A stretch of 40,142 nucleotides of DNA from Truepera sp. (GCA_018333895.1 JAGXSJ010000152.1:1-40142), one strand, 5' to 3'. Numbered from the stretch's first letter, positions 1 to 8,883 are shown. Numbers and translations are program-made. Notes: generated from the sequence alone by a model not told the origin.

Positions 1-575
1 AGCTCTTTGGTGCCGGTAGCGACCAGCCGGGTGGCTTCGTAGAGGATCTCGCCAGCATCGCGTGAGACCTGCTGCCCACGCAGCTGCGGGATGATGCAGA
101 AGCTGCACTGATGGTTGCAGCCCTCGGCGATCTTGAGGTAGCTGTAGTGCCGCGGCGTGAGCTTGACCCCTCGGGAAGAGCCCTCAGGGCGAGCCCCTGA
201 CAAGGGTATTAAGCGCGTGAAGGGGTTATCGTCAGGCGGGAGCACGGCGCGCACGCTGGCCATCACCCCCGCCACGTCGGCCTGGCCGGTCACAGCGAGG
301 ACGCTCTTGTGCCGGGCCTTAATCACCTCAGGCCGCTCGCCCAGGCAGCCGGTGACGATCACCTTGCCGTTGGCAGCCACGGCCTCGCCGATGGCCTGTA
401 GCGACTCCTCGATAGCCGGCGTGATGAAGCCACAGGTGTTAACCACCACCAGGTCGGCCTCCTCATAACTCGGCACTACGCTATAGCCCTCGCTGCGCAG
501 CTGCGTAAGGATCCGTTCGCTATCGACTAAGGCTTTTGGACAGCCCAGACTAACAAAGCCAATTTTACCGGACAT
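1..575 (-). CDS. rimO: Ribosomal protein S12 methylthiotransferase RimO (3' part outside window)
   Basis: Reading the minus strand from ATG at 575 gives a protein starting [20 protein letters not shown], the RimO N-terminus (UPF0004 domain with its conserved Cys residues, including the Cys of NTCGF and TGCLGE). The radical-SAM cluster motif CNHQCSFC lies near residue 150. RimO adds a methylthio group to an Asp of ribosomal protein S12 using two 4Fe-4S clusters. Only about 191 codons are present; the rest of the radical SAM domain and the TRAM domain lie left of position 1. A GGAG ribosome site sits 6 nt before the start, and the gene begins 14 bp after the upstream sco stop codon, so the two are probably co-transcribed. 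MiaB is the main alternative, but the [12 protein letters not shown] signature favours RimO. Confidence 0.93.
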   Translation of the reverse strand, partial: MSGKIGFVSLGCPKALVDSERILTQLRSEGYSVVPSYEEADLVVVNTCGFITPAIEESLQAIGEAVAANGKVIVTGCLGERPEVIKARHKSVLAVTGQADVAGVMASVRAVLPPDDNPFTRLIPLSGARPEGSSRGVKLTPRHYSYLKIAEGCNHQCSFCIIPQLRGQQVSRDAGEILYEATRLVATGTKE

Positions 576-589
576 AGGTACTCCGAGCC

Positions 590-1171
590 TTACCAGAGCC
601 GCTGGGCCAGGATGGTCTGCAGGTCCTCTTCAAGGCGCAGCACATTGTCCTGCCGGTAGACTAGGCGCATCTGTGTCTGCCGGTCGAGTAGGAAGATCGC
701 ATCGGTATGGGTGAACTGCCCGCCGGCTAGCTCACGAAAACCCACAAAAAAGGCCCGCGCGGCATGGGCAATATCCTCGGCGGTGCCGCTTAGCCCTACA
801 AAGTCAGGGTGGAACTGCGCAGCGTAGTGCTGCATTACCTCCGGCGTATCGCGGGCCGGATCGACGGTAATCATAACGACCTGCACCTCGGCCGGTTCGC
901 CTAGTTGGCGGTAGCTATGAGCTAGCCGGGCCATGGTCAGCGGGCAGATGTCCGGGCAGCGGGTGAAGCCGAAAAAGACTACCACCAACCGACCTTGCCA
1001 CTGCGCTAGGGTAACACGTTCGTTGCCTGCGGCCAAAGTTACCTCACCGAGCGGCCGCGGAGTCTCTAGCAGGGTGCCGTGGAACGCTGGCGCGGGGGTT
1101 AGCCACACATAGGCGCCATAAGCAGCTGCGCCGAATAGCGCCAGTAGCGCCAAAAAGACAAATCGTTTCAC
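590..1171 (-). CDS. SCO1/SenC family copper chaperone / thioredoxin-like protein
   Basis: The 193-residue product has an N-terminal hydrophobic anchor ([20 protein letters not shown]) and a thioredoxin fold with the SCO copper motif in [13 protein letters not shown] and the distal His in [14 protein letters not shown] proteins deliver copper to the CuA site of cytochrome c oxidase on the outer face of the membrane. I chose GTG at 1171 rather than the longer reading frame to 1258: the extension overlaps the divergent usp gene, and a TATACT -10 box lies 6 nt before the GTG, which fits a leaderless transcript. It is followed by rimO 14 bp downstream. No oxidase genes are in the window. Confidence 0.9.
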   Translation of the reverse strand: MKRFVFLALLALFGAAAYGAYVWLTPAPAFHGTLLETPRPLGEVTLAAGNERVTLAQWQGRLVVVFFGFTRCPDICPLTMARLAHSYRQLGEPAEVQVVMITVDPARDTPEVMQHYAAQFHPDFVGLSGTAEDIAHAARAFFVGFRELAGGQFTHTDAIFLLDRQTQMRLVYRQDNVLRLEEDLQTILAQRLW

Positions 1172-1177
1172 CTTCCT

Positions 1178-1183
1178 AGTATA
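1178..1183 (-). promoter_or_regulatory. -10 box of sco (leaderless)
   Basis: TATACT on the minus strand, separated from the GTG start at 1171 by 6 nt. No Shine-Dalgarno is possible in that space if transcription starts at or next to the GTG. The divergent usp promoter lies 28 bp away. Confidence 0.6.
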
Positions 1184-1210
1184 CCGGCTGGCGTGCTGAT
1201 CAAAGCCTGC

Positions 1211-1216
1211 TATACT
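1211..1216 (+). promoter_or_regulatory. -10 box of universal stress protein gene
   Basis: TATACT, followed after a short leader by the ribosome site AAGGAGGA (1233-1240) and ATG at 1246. Unlike its divergent neighbour sco, this gene has a classical leader with a strong Shine-Dalgarno. Confidence 0.55.
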
Positions 1217-1245
1217 AGAGCACAACGCCGATAAGGAGGAACGAG

Positions 1246-2070
1246 ATGATCCGCTCACTACTCCTAGCCGTCGATGCCTCGCCCTGGGGCAAAGTTGCCG
1301 CGACTTACGCCACCTACTTGTGCTACAAACTCGATGCCACCCTGGACGCGGTCTATGTGATGGATAGCCGCCTGATTAATATGCCGTACTGGACAGACTA
1401 CGGTGCCATCAGTCTGCCCACCCGCTTCGCTAGTGAGATGGCTGAGCTGCTCAGCACCCAAGGTACGGCGGTGCTCGCCCAGATCCAAGAGAACGCCGAG
1501 AAGGCCGGTATAACCTGCCGCACTGAGTTGCGCACGGGTATTCCTGCCACCCAGATTCTGGCAGCCGCTCAAGATTGCGACCTGATCATCTTGGGCCGCC
1601 GCGGCGAGTCGAGCCACTTGGAAGAGGCCAAAGGGCTCGGGGCGGTAGCCGAGCGGGTACTGCACAGCTCGAAGATGCCGGTGATCTTAACCGACGAACA
1701 CTATACCGAGCTGACCCGCGTGCTACTCGGCTATGACGGCTCGGACCGGGCGCGCGAAGCGATGGTCTACGCTGCCGAGCTGGCCGCCCGGCTCGAGCTG
1801 CCCATGCTGGCTATCAGCGTTCACGACAAGCTCGAGCTAGCCGAGGAGCGGCTCAACACCGTCAAAGCCTACGCTGAGGCTCACCGTCTCAACCTCACCA
1901 CCCTGGCGCTACAGGGCGATCCGGTTGAAGCGATCCTGAATCAGGCGCTGGACGGCGACCTGATCGCCATCGGCGCCTTTGGTGAGGGTCGGGTGCGCGC
2001 TTGGCTGCTCGGCTCCACCACCGAAGCTATCCTGCGCGGTTCGATCCAGCCGGTACTGCTGCACCGTTAG
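1246..2070 (+). CDS. Universal stress protein, tandem UspA domains
   Basis: The 274-residue product contains two UspA folds, about residues 1-140 and 147-274. Each begins with a beta strand and an acidic nucleotide-site residue (LLAVDASPWG, LLGYDGSDRA). The first domain ends in LGRRGESS and the second in GAFGEGRVRAWLLGSTTE, which resembles the ATP-binding G-x2-G-x9-G(S/T) motif. The second domain is therefore the likely nucleotide-binding one; the first is less canonical. The start is fixed by an AGGAGG site 6-7 nt upstream. It is transcribed divergently from sco with only 74 bp between the two starts, so the promoters could be co-regulated. Tandem Usp proteins are cytoplasmic stress or redox-responsive factors; the target here is unknown. 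Confidence 0.92.
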   Translation: MIRSLLLAVDASPWGKVAATYATYLCYKLDATLDAVYVMDSRLINMPYWTDYGAISLPTRFASEMAELLSTQGTAVLAQIQENAEKAGITCRTELRTGIPATQILAAAQDCDLIILGRRGESSHLEEAKGLGAVAERVLHSSKMPVILTDEHYTELTRVLLGYDGSDRAREAMVYAAELAARLELPMLAISVHDKLELAEERLNTVKAYAEAHRLNLTTLALQGDPVEAILNQALDGDLIAIGAFGEGRVRAWLLGSTTEAILRGSIQPVLLHR

Positions 2071-2149
2071 AGGTAAAGGCGCTAGCCAAACCACCGGCTA
2101 CCGAGACATATGCGCCAAGCCTAGCCACACGGGCTAGTGTAACCTAGGA

Positions 2150-2434
2150 CTAGCGCGGGGCCGGCAGCGCCCGACTTCGCCGTGCCGCCCGGCGGTCGGG
2201 TAACTCCAGGACAAACTTCGGTTCCCAGCTCACCACGTCCTGATAGCGCAGTAGCAGCTTCCTCAGCCCTCCCGTCTTGATCCAGACTAGGTCGCGCTCA
2301 TGGAGATCAAGTTTTAGGCAGCGCTGCTGAAGGTCAACGACCACCACACAGTCATAAGCTTTCAGGGCCTTGATTAAGGCGTACAGGCGGGCCTTGGAAG
2401 CGCCTGGCCGGAGTCTGGCTCGACTAGTAACCAT
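2150..2434 (-). CDS. Small basic protein of unknown function
   Basis: The frame encodes 94 residues from the second of two adjacent ATG codons (2434), which has AAGGAGG at 5-nt spacing; the first ATG (2437) is too close to that site. The product is rich in Arg, Lys and Leu (ARLYALIKALKAYDCVVVVD), with an alternating hydrophobic pattern suggesting a compact alpha/beta fold and a basic C-terminus. I recognise no family. A TATACT box on the minus strand at 2513-2518 would give a leader of roughly 75 nt containing a short CCCC/GGGG hairpin. It is transcribed divergently from degV and convergently with usp. Confidence 0.6.
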   Translation of the reverse strand: MVTSRARLRPGASKARLYALIKALKAYDCVVVVDLQQRCLKLDLHERDLVWIKTGGLRKLLLRYQDVVSWEPKFVLELPDRRAARRSRALPAPR

Positions 2435-2512
2435 CATGACCTCCTTTTGAGGCGGAGGGGACGGCGTGCATAGCCAACAAGGGGATGGAGTAGCCCCAAA
2501 CCGGGGAGGCTA

Positions 2513-2518
2513 AGTATA
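2513..2518 (-). promoter_or_regulatory. -10 box for the small gene at 2434
   Basis: TATACT on the minus strand about 79 nt before the ATG. The leader carries an AAGGAGG ribosome site, contrasting with the leaderless divergent degV promoter 38 bp away. Confidence 0.45.
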
Positions 2519-2556
2519 GCGCACCTGGCCAAAGTGTGGTAGGGAGAGTTCTGATG

Positions 2557-2562
2557 TATAAT
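2557..2562 (+). promoter_or_regulatory. -10 box of degV (leaderless)
   Basis: Consensus TATAAT followed by 5 nt and then the ATG at 2568. There is no purine-rich ribosome site in between. Confidence 0.65.
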
Positions 2563-2567
2563 AACTC

Positions 2568-3437
2568 ATGGCTGAGCCTCCCTATTGGGTCGTTACCGAC
2601 GAGGCCTGCGACCTCTGCGACACCATGCCGGTCGAGCCCGTTATGGTGCCGCTCAACCTCTTCTTTGGCAGTCAGGCCTACACCTCGCGCAGCCTTACGC
2701 CGAGCGCCTTCTATCACGAACTGCGCACCAACCCGCACCACCCCACCACCAGCCAGCCTAGCCCGCAGCAGTTTGCTGCCATCTACCAGAGGTTGAGGAG
2801 CCGGCCTATCATCAGCATCCACGTCACTGGCGCGCTGTCGGGGACGGTGGCCTCGGCGCGGCTGGGAAGCGATCTGGTGCCGAAGGCTGAAGTCCACCTG
2901 CTCGATAGCAAGACCGTCTCCATTGGCCAAGCCTTTCAGGTATACGTGGCCTGCCGGGCGGCGCAGCTCGGTCACAGCCTGGACATTGCGCTTGATTGGG
3001 TCGGCAAGACCCGGCGCCAGACGCGCCAGTTCATCACCCTGGGCACGCTCGACTACCTGCGGCGCGGCGGGCGCGTCGGCAAAGTGCAGGCGCTAGTCGG
3101 TTCACTGTTGTCGATCAAGCCAATCCTTGAGATCGATAGAGAGTTGGGCGTGTTCAAGGCCATCAGTCGGGCTCGCGGCTTTGCCCAGGCCTTGCAGGCG
3201 ATGGTCGCGGAGATGCTGCGCAGCGTGCCGGCCGGCACGCCGTTGCGCATTGCTCTCGGCTATGGCGAAGACCCTGCTGATGCCGATGCGCTGCTGGCGC
3301 TGATCCGCAAGCACTACCCCATTCATTGGCTGGGCCGGGCCCAGGCTACGCCGGTCCTGGCGGTACACTCCGGCCCGCAGGTGGCTGGCGTGGCTTTTGC
3401 GCCGCACGGTTGGCCGTGGGAGACAGTATCGGGATGA
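2568..3437 (+). CDS. DegV family fatty-acid-binding protein
   Basis: The 289-residue protein has the DegV hallmarks in order: a start YWVVTDEACDLC, the strand MVPLNLFFG, the SQPSPQQF segment, the SIHVTGALSGTVASA nucleophile-like loop, LLDSKTVSIGQ, and the C-terminal TLDYLRRGGRVGK followed by LLSIKPILEI. DegV/FakB proteins bind a fatty acid between two alpha/beta lobes and can present it to a FakA-type kinase. No FakA is visible here. The start is the ATG 5 nt after a TATAAT box; a longer overlapping reading frame from 2536 is in another phase and was dismissed. The gene is monocistronic and convergent with the VWA gene. Confidence 0.92.
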   Translation: MAEPPYWVVTDEACDLCDTMPVEPVMVPLNLFFGSQAYTSRSLTPSAFYHELRTNPHHPTTSQPSPQQFAAIYQRLRSRPIISIHVTGALSGTVASARLGSDLVPKAEVHLLDSKTVSIGQAFQVYVACRAAQLGHSLDIALDWVGKTRRQTRQFITLGTLDYLRRGGRVGKVQALVGSLLSIKPILEIDRELGVFKAISRARGFAQALQAMVAEMLRSVPAGTPLRIALGYGEDPADADALLALIRKHYPIHWLGRAQATPVLAVHSGPQVAGVAFAPHGWPWETVSG

Positions 3438-3518
3438 GTCACAGCGGTTTTCACAAATACTGAGTTGGCTCAGCGCCGGTATCATCTCTGCCAAGACGCC
3501 CTGGACAACGATTCGCAG

Positions 3519-3538
3519 TCCTGCGAGCACCCGCAGGA
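3519..3538. terminator. Possible hairpin between convergent genes
   Basis: A 7-bp perfect stem (TCCTGCG / CGCAGGA) with a 6-nt loop in the gap between the convergent degV and VWA genes. There is no clear T tract on either side, so termination is only suggested by position. Confidence 0.3.
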
Positions 3539-3560
3539 TCAAACCAGATGATACCTGCTA

Positions 3561-4796
3561 TCAGTTCACCAGCTTGGTCCGCCGCGACTGAAAGTCCATC
3601 AGCACGTAGCGCCCGATGGTGTGCGGGGTGGTGAAGTAAGCTTTGCCACGAGTCATGTGCGAGACGCGCTGCACAAAAGCGATCAGCTCCGGGTCGCGGG
3701 CCAGCATAAAGGTGTTGATCTGGATTCCTTGGCGGCGGCAGTTACCGACCTCGCGCAAGGTCTCACCTAAGACCAGCGGGTCGAGACCGTAGGCGTTCTT
3801 GTAGATTCGCCCGCCCGGCAGGGTGATAGCTGACGGTTTGCCGTCGGTGATCATTACAATCTGCTTCATATCCTTGCTCTGGCGCTTCAAGAGCTTTTGC
3901 GCCAGCCGCAAGCCCTCGGCGGTGTTGGTGTGATAGGGGCCGACTTGGGCGGTGGCCAGCTTTGCCAGCGGGATCTCCTCAGCGGAGTTGTGAAACAGCG
4001 CAAACTGGATGCTGTCGCCCCGGTACTGGGTGCGGATCAGGTGGGCCAGCGCTAGCGCTACCTGCTTGGCCGGGGTGAAGCGGTCCTCGCCGTAGAGGAT
4101 CATCGAGTGGCTGCAATCGAGCAGCACCACGGTCGCCGCTGAGGAGTAGTACTCGGACTGCACCACCATCAGATCGTCGTGCTCGAGCTTTAGCTGGCCA
4201 CCTTCGAAGCCGTGCTTAGCCGCGCTTAAGAGCGTGGCGCTGATGTCGAGGTTGAGGGTGTCGCCAAACTCATAGGGCTTGGGAGCCGCCGAGGTTTCGA
4301 CGCCGGTGGTTTCAAAGCGGGTGTCATGAGCGCCGAAGCTTGCCTTGCCCGCCGCGCCCAACACCTCCTTGAGGGTGCGGTAGCCCAAAAAGTCGATGGC
4401 CTTATCGGTCAGCTCGAACCTGACCTGACCCGGCTCGCCCTGCCCAACACCGCCCTGGCCCGGCTGCTCGGGATCGCCAGCCTCGGGGCGCAGATAGCCT
4501 TCCTGCTCGAGCCGCCGCGCTAGCTCCTTAACCGCCTGGCCAAGCTTGGAGTCGAGCCAGTGCTCGGCCTCCATGGCCTGATTAAGCGTCTCCTGGTCGA
4601 TTAAATCGTTCTGAATCAGAGCCTCGGCGATGGCTTCATAGAGGTCTTGCAGGGTCGGTTGATGGTTAGGGTCGGGGTCCCAGGGGTTGCGGCCAAAGCC
4701 TGACTCGAGCAGGCGTTGCTGGAGCAGTTTCATCAGCTCGGCTGCATCGAGGTCGTCCAGGGTCGGCTCGTACTTGCTGTAGCGGGTGGTAGGCAT
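3561..4796 (-). CDS. VWA-domain protein paired with MoxR-type ATPase
   Basis: The product is 411 residues. About 110 charged N-terminal residues are followed by a Gly/Gln-rich linker ([12 protein letters not shown]), a middle region and a C-terminal von Willebrand factor A domain with the MIDAS motif DCSHS at residues 227-231. A Thr and Asp further on (MITDGKP) complete the metal site. The layout resembles the ChlD/CoxE class, in which the VWA subunit couples an AAA+ ring to a client. Its ATG is 1 bp after the stop of the MoxR-type gene, so translation is almost certainly coupled. Client and pathway are unknown. The Mg-chelatase label often used for such proteins is a fold assignment, not evidence of chlorophyll synthesis. 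Confidence 0.85.
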   Translation of the reverse strand: MPTTRYSKYEPTLDDLDAAELMKLLQQRLLESGFGRNPWDPDPNHQPTLQDLYEAIAEALIQNDLIDQETLNQAMEAEHWLDSKLGQAVKELARRLEQEGYLRPEAGDPEQPGQGGVGQGEPGQVRFELTDKAIDFLGYRTLKEVLGAAGKASFGAHDTRFETTGVETSAAPKPYEFGDTLNLDISATLLSAAKHGFEGGQLKLEHDDLMVVQSEYYSSAATVVLLDCSHSMILYGEDRFTPAKQVALALAHLIRTQYRGDSIQFALFHNSAEEIPLAKLATAQVGPYHTNTAEGLRLAQKLLKRQSKDMKQIVMITDGKPSAITLPGGRIYKNAYGLDPLVLGETLREVGNCRRQGIQINTFMLARDPELIAFVQRVSHMTRGKAYFTTPHTIGRYVLMDFQSRRTKLVN

Positions 4797-4797
4797 C

Positions 4798-6231
4798 TCA
4801 GTTCCAGCGCCGCCGGGCGGTCGGTGCCAGGTCGGGCTCCGCCGCGCTGTAGCCGCGCTCCTCGCTCCGGGCGATCTGCTTGCGGGCGTAGAGGCCCTCT
4901 AGAATAAACTCCGCCGCCACGCCCAACTCGTCCTGGCCAGAGCTGGAGGCGAGCCGACGGGCCGCCTTGAGCAAGCCCGGCACTACCGCCATCAGCTCGG
5001 GGAGCTGTTCGGTCTTCCGGGTATCGGGAACCTTAAGGGTATGACCCGCTTCAAAGTAGTCGGTGATCGGTTCGGTAGCCAACTCGCCGGAGAGCCGGCT
5101 GAACACCTGCGCCACCGCCCGCCGCACGATGTCGCGGGCGACCGCTTCGCTGCCCTTAAGCTCGCCCTCGTACTCTAGCTCGAGCTTGCCGGTGACCGCC
5201 GAGAGCGCGGCGTAGAGGTCGCTGACGCGGGCGATAGGGACGCTCTCGCCCAGGGTATAGGCGCGCCGTTCGGCGCTGGAGATTACGTTCTCCAAGAGGC
5301 TGATTGGCAGACGCTGGCTCACTCCCGAGTGCTTATCGACCCGCGAATCGTCGCGGGCTACGAAGGCCACCTCCTCGACGATCTCGCTGATAAAGGCCGG
5401 CAGCTTGACCTGCTTGCCCCGCTCTATCCACGCCTCTTGCGCAGTAATCGCCATCCCATCCTCGACTGTCAGCGGGTAGTGGGTGCGGATTTCCGAGCCG
5501 ATCCGGTCCTTTAGGGGGGTGATAATCTTGCCGCGCGCGGTGTAGTCCTCGGGGTTAGCCGAGAAGACCAGCATCACATCGAGCAGCAGGCGCACCGGAT
5601 AACCCTTAATCTGCACGTCGCCCTCTTGCATGATATTAAAGAGCGCCACCTGTACCTTGCCGGAGAGGTCAGGCAGCTCGTTCATGGCGAAGATACCGCG
5701 GTTAGCACGGGGCAGCAGCCCGTAGTGGACCGAGCGCTCATCGCCTAACTTGGTGCCGAGCTTGGCAGCCTTAATCGGGTCGATGTCGCCGATAATGTCG
5801 GCGACAGTCACATCAGGCGTAGCCAGCTTCTCGACATAGCGCGCCTCGCGCGGCAGCCAGGCGATAGGCGTGGCCTCGCCGAGTTCGGCTACGATCTCCT
5901 TCCCTTCAGCGCTGACCGGGTAGAAGGGGTCGTCGTTAAGCTCCATCCCGGCAATGACCGGGATCTCATCGTCCAACAGCTCAGTCAGCTGGCGCATGAT
6001 GCGCGTCTTGGCCTGGCCGCGCAAGCCCAGCAAGATGAAGTTGTGGCGGCTCAAGATAGCGTTGACCACTTGCGGGATCACGCTTGTCTCGTAGCCGACG
6101 ATGCCGGGGAAGATCGGGCGGCCATTCTTGAGGCGGCAGATCAGGTTGTCGCGCAGCTCCTGTTTAACGCTGCGCCCCGCCCGGCTGAGCCAGGGGGTAG
6201 CGCGTAGATCGCCGAGGGTGGTTGCTTTCAT
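4798..6231 (-). CDS. MoxR/ChlI-type AAA+ ATPase
   Basis: The 477-residue product has a Walker A variant GLRGQAKT near residues 69-76, in which Ala replaces the usual Gly before Lys. It also has a Walker B-like segment [11 protein letters not shown], sensor residues in [12 protein letters not shown] and an arginine-rich LKDRIGSEI segment, as in the MoxR/Mg-chelatase I clade. Such ATPases remodel protein complexes together with a VWA partner, here the next gene. I chose ATG at 6231 because GGGAG precedes it at a normal distance; the nine-residue longer version from 6258 lacks a site. It lies downstream of telA in the same direction, so TelA-MoxR-VWA may form one functional unit. Confidence 0.88.
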   Translation of the reverse strand: MKATTLGDLRATPWLSRAGRSVKQELRDNLICRLKNGRPIFPGIVGYETSVIPQVVNAILSRHNFILLGLRGQAKTRIMRQLTELLDDEIPVIAGMELNDDPFYPVSAEGKEIVAELGEATPIAWLPREARYVEKLATPDVTVADIIGDIDPIKAAKLGTKLGDERSVHYGLLPRANRGIFAMNELPDLSGKVQVALFNIMQEGDVQIKGYPVRLLLDVMLVFSANPEDYTARGKIITPLKDRIGSEIRTHYPLTVEDGMAITAQEAWIERGKQVKLPAFISEIVEEVAFVARDDSRVDKHSGVSQRLPISLLENVISSAERRAYTLGESVPIARVSDLYAALSAVTGKLELEYEGELKGSEAVARDIVRRAVAQVFSRLSGELATEPITDYFEAGHTLKVPDTRKTEQLPELMAVVPGLLKAARRLASSSGQDELGVAAEFILEGLYARKQIARSEERGYSAAEPDLAPTARRRWN

Positions 6232-6428
6232 CCAACTCCCTTTCTGTGCAGCAAGCATAGACCCCGCCAGTATGGTAGCACCGGCTCTAACTTAAGGTAT
6301 GTGTGGAGGCGCAACATCCCAGGTTAACTCGCAACGACTCATGGCATATGTAACAGTCATCCAGGCCACAGGGCGGCCACCTAGGGTCGCCCCTACGGCA
6401 TGCTGCTTGAGCGTTTTGAGCTTGACCC
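6232..6428. other. Intergenic spacer between telA and the MoxR-type gene
   Basis: About 197 bp. It holds the ribosome site of the MoxR-type gene and a GC-rich stretch (about 6365-6395, GGGCGGCCACCTAGGGTCGC) that looks like part of a dispersed intergenic repeat. I see no gene and no strong terminator. Confidence 0.4.
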
Positions 6429-7652
6429 CTACAACCGCAGCGAGTCGTCCTCCGGCTTGGGCAGTGACAGGTTTTGGGTGGCCTCCTGCACCTGCACATC
6501 GCGGACCTTATCAAGATAGCTCTTGGCCCGCTCGATCTCGCCGGCGAGGGTTTCAACGGTCCGCTTCATGTTGTCAACAGCCTGCACCCTGAACTCCGAG
6601 ATGGTGTCCATGGCGGCATAGACGTTATTAAAGGCCTTCTGTAGCTGCTCGACGCTGACCGTGGCGCTCGCCGCCTGGGTATGCACCTCGACCGACTGCT
6701 GTTTGAGCAGCTCCGAGGTGGACTCGATCAGGTTGCCGGTGGTGCGGTTTAGCGCGGTAATCTGATCTAAGACCAGCTTCTGGTTAGCCAGCCCCTGCGA
6801 CACCGTAACAGCCGTGCGCAGCGCCGAGATGGTCGTGGTCGAGGCGCGATCTACCCCCTTGATCAGCTCCAGGTTGTTCTTGCGCACCATATCCAGAGCC
6901 AGATAACCCTGGATGCTGACCGCTAACTGAGTCTGCAAGTCCAGCACCTTCTGGCGCAGGTAAAAGAGCATCTCCTCCTTGACCACGCGCGCCTTTTCGG
7001 GCTGCCGCGCCGCAAGCTCCTGAACGCGCGCCTCGAGCGCAGAATCGAGCTTCTGAGCCAGATAGATGTACTGCTGGAGCTTGGTCATGGTCTCCCACAG
7101 ATGCACCTTCTCCTGGGCGATGGCGGCGTTGTCTTTCCGGAGTTCATCCTGGCCGCCATAGAGCGCTTCGACGATCTTGTTGAGGTGCTCCTGAGCCGAT
7201 TGGTACTTCAGGAAGTAGTCGCGCACGCGGTTGCCCACCGGAATAAAGCCGAGCAGCTTGCGCGGCGAGAAGAGGCCGCTCTGCCTGGACGGGTCGAGGT
7301 CCTCGACTACCCGCCGCAGCTCAACGAGCGTCTGCGACACCTTAGATTTGTTATCGAGCGGGCCTTCGAGAGCGTGCATGGGCCGCTCGAGCATGCGGTT
7401 AGAGACCGCTGCTGCCTTGCGGATCTCGTCGCTGCCGAGGTTGTGAATGGCCATCACCTTGGTCTGGAAAGCGTCGCTGGGGGCCGGGGTGTTAATGACG
7501 TTGTGGAGGAACTCCGTAACTTTGTCATCCAGCAGCGCCTGGGTGGCCTCGTCGAGCTGGATCATCTCGGCGGCGCGCTCTTTCTGAATCGGCTTAACCG
7601 CCTGGCTGGCGGTCAGCTCTTCAACTTGGGGGGGCTTGAGTTTGTCGGGCAT
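6429..7652 (-). CDS. TelA/KlaA family toxic anion resistance protein
   Basis: The 407-residue, largely alpha-helical protein has the TelA family sequence throughout: a disordered N-terminus, LLGFIPVGNRVRDYFLKYQSA, the coiled segment ETMTKLQQYIYLAQKLDSAL, and the conserved IKGVDRASTTTISALRTAVT near the middle. TelA proteins are linked to tellurite, antibiotic and cell-envelope stress tolerance; their biochemical role is unsettled. I start at ATG 7652 (AAAGGA 7 nt upstream). The frame runs on to 7748, but that extension is a poly-Gly string read through a GC hairpin repeat. A TATGAT box at 7692-7697 could be the promoter. The downstream MoxR and VWA genes suggest a joint stress function. Confidence 0.9.
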   Translation of the reverse strand: MPDKLKPPQVEELTASQAVKPIQKERAAEMIQLDEATQALLDDKVTEFLHNVINTPAPSDAFQTKVMAIHNLGSDEIRKAAAVSNRMLERPMHALEGPLDNKSKVSQTLVELRRVVEDLDPSRQSGLFSPRKLLGFIPVGNRVRDYFLKYQSAQEHLNKIVEALYGGQDELRKDNAAIAQEKVHLWETMTKLQQYIYLAQKLDSALEARVQELAARQPEKARVVKEEMLFYLRQKVLDLQTQLAVSIQGYLALDMVRKNNLELIKGVDRASTTTISALRTAVTVSQGLANQKLVLDQITALNRTTGNLIESTSELLKQQSVEVHTQAASATVSVEQLQKAFNNVYAAMDTISEFRVQAVDNMKRTVETLAGEIERAKSYLDKVRDVQVQEATQNLSLPKPEDDSLRL

Positions 7653-7691
7653 GGCGCCGTCCTTTCTGGCACTGAACTCTGAAGCGTCTCT

Positions 7692-7697
7692 ATCATA
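7692..7697 (-). promoter_or_regulatory. -10 box of telA
   Basis: TATGAT on the minus strand about 40 nt before the ATG at 7652, between the GC hairpin and the gene. The leader contains an AAAGGA ribosome site. Confidence 0.4.
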
Positions 7698-7737
7698 AGC
7701 GATCCGCCACTCCCACCCTCCCCCACCCCCACCCCGG

Positions 7738-7762
7738 CCCTCCCCCAAAATTTGGGGGAGGG
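7738..7762. terminator. GC-rich perfect palindrome 3' of the M29 peptidase gene
   Basis: A 12-bp inverted repeat (CCCTCCCCCAAA / TTTGGGGGAGGG) around a single A, 25 bp after the peptidase stop codon on the minus strand. A close relative lies at 12985-13010 after mnmD, and both continue into GTGTGGGAGGGGGT. The placement suggests a mobile or dispersed repeat acting as a terminator; there is no U tract. Confidence 0.55.
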
Positions 7763-7786
7763 TGTGGGAGGGGGTGCTAAGCTCCG

Positions 7787-8875
7787 TCAGGTGATAACTT
7801 TCCCGTTCTCTTGAAACAGCTCGCCGTCGAGGTAGATGCGCCCGCCGCGGCGCAGGTCGCAGATCATATCCCAGTGGATGGCTGAGCGGTTGACGCCGCC
7901 CGTCTCGGGGTAGGACTGGCCGAGCGCTAGGTGGACGGTCCCGGCCATCTTTTCGTCAAAGAGGATGCTTCTGGTGGGGATGTTGATATGCGGGTTGGTG
8001 CCGATCCCCAGCTCGCCTAGGTAGCGCGCCCCCTCGTCGCTGTTAAGCTGTGCCTGCAACAGGTCGTTGCCCTTGGCGGCCTGGGCGGCTACTACCCGCC
8101 CCGCCTTAAAGGTTAACTGGATGCCTTCGACTTCGACACCGTTGACGCTGCTCGGCACGTCGAAGGTGATTACCCCTTCGGCGGAATGCTCCAGGGGCCC
8201 GGTGAAGACCTCGCCGGAAGGCATGTTGCGCCGCCCCGCCGAGTTAATCCAGCGGCGCCCCCCGACCATCAGGTGCAAGTCGGTGCCGGGACCGCTGATA
8301 TGCACCTCGCTAGCGCGGCTCAAGCGCTCGATTAGCTGCTCCTGGTTGCGCTCGAGCTCCAGCCACTTAGCCACCGGATCGTCATCGAAGAGGAACATAG
8401 CGCCATAGACGAAGCGCTCGTAAGCGTCAAGGTCCATACCGGCGTCCTGGGCGCCGGCGGCGGTCGGAAACAGCGTGCCGCACCAGCGGGTCTGCTGTAC
8501 GCGATGCTCCTGCACCGGCTGGTGGCGTTTAGCTAGCCGCGTGATGCGCGCCTTATCGACTCCTTGCAGCATCCGAGTGTTAGTGGGCGCACTGATGCGC
8601 AGCCAGGCCTTAAGCTGCCGGATTTCGGTAAGCTCGAAGCTCGGCTCACTCTCGAAATACTCCTCGGAGGCCAGGGTCAAAAGGTCGAGTTGCAGCTCCG
8701 GGTAGCTCAGGCGCAGCACCGGGATTCCGCCCGCCTTAAGGACCTCGCGGGTGACGGCTCGAGCCATCACCAGCGCCGGGCTGTCGAGGTTGATGGCGAC
8801 ATGATCGCCCGGCTCGACCGCTAGGCAGTAGTTAACCAGCAGTTGGGCATACCTCTCGTGGATGGGATGGATCAT
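7787..8875 (-). CDS. M29 family metallo-aminopeptidase
   Basis: The 362-residue protein matches the thermophilic aminopeptidase family (AmpT/AmpS/PepS). The C-terminal half holds the expected metal ligands: Glu in NMPSGEVFTGP, Glu in LGELGIGTNP, His in GTVHLALG, and His and Asp in IHWDMICD. The N-terminal lobe starts IHPIHERYAQLLVNYCLAVEPG. The enzyme removes N-terminal residues in the cytoplasm using two divalent metals. I prefer ATG 8875 over 8881 because TAAACT lies 5 nt upstream, consistent with a leaderless start. It begins 8 nt after the thioesterase stop, so it may also be read through from that gene. Confidence 0.92.
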   Translation of the reverse strand: MIHPIHERYAQLLVNYCLAVEPGDHVAINLDSPALVMARAVTREVLKAGGIPVLRLSYPELQLDLLTLASEEYFESEPSFELTEIRQLKAWLRISAPTNTRMLQGVDKARITRLAKRHQPVQEHRVQQTRWCGTLFPTAAGAQDAGMDLDAYERFVYGAMFLFDDDPVAKWLELERNQEQLIERLSRASEVHISGPGTDLHLMVGGRRWINSAGRRNMPSGEVFTGPLEHSAEGVITFDVPSSVNGVEVEGIQLTFKAGRVVAAQAAKGNDLLQAQLNSDEGARYLGELGIGTNPHINIPTRSILFDEKMAGTVHLALGQSYPETGGVNRSAIHWDMICDLRRGGRIYLDGELFQENGKVIT

Positions 8876-8883
8876 GCCCAAGT

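Noticed and set aside
590-1258. Long version of the SCO protein starting at 1258
   Set aside because: It would overlap the usp start; the extension (SGSSRSSLSALCSS) looks non-coding, and the GTG at 1171 has an ideally placed -10 box.
2121-2137. Terminator between usp and the convergent small gene
   Set aside because: Only a 6-bp stem (CTAGCC/GGCTAG) without T tract; too weak to call.
4798-6231. Magnesium chelatase for chlorophyll synthesis
   Set aside because: The fold is related, but there is no ChlH/BchH or other pigment gene, and the partner is a short VWA protein of the MoxR-associated type.
7101-7682. 193-codon plus-strand frame opposite telA
   Set aside because: It is a shadow of telA with no domain or initiation signals.
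7653-7748. N-terminal extension of TelA (poly-Gly)
   Set aside because: It is a reading of the GC palindrome at 7738-7762; ATG 7652 has a ribosome site and fits family length.
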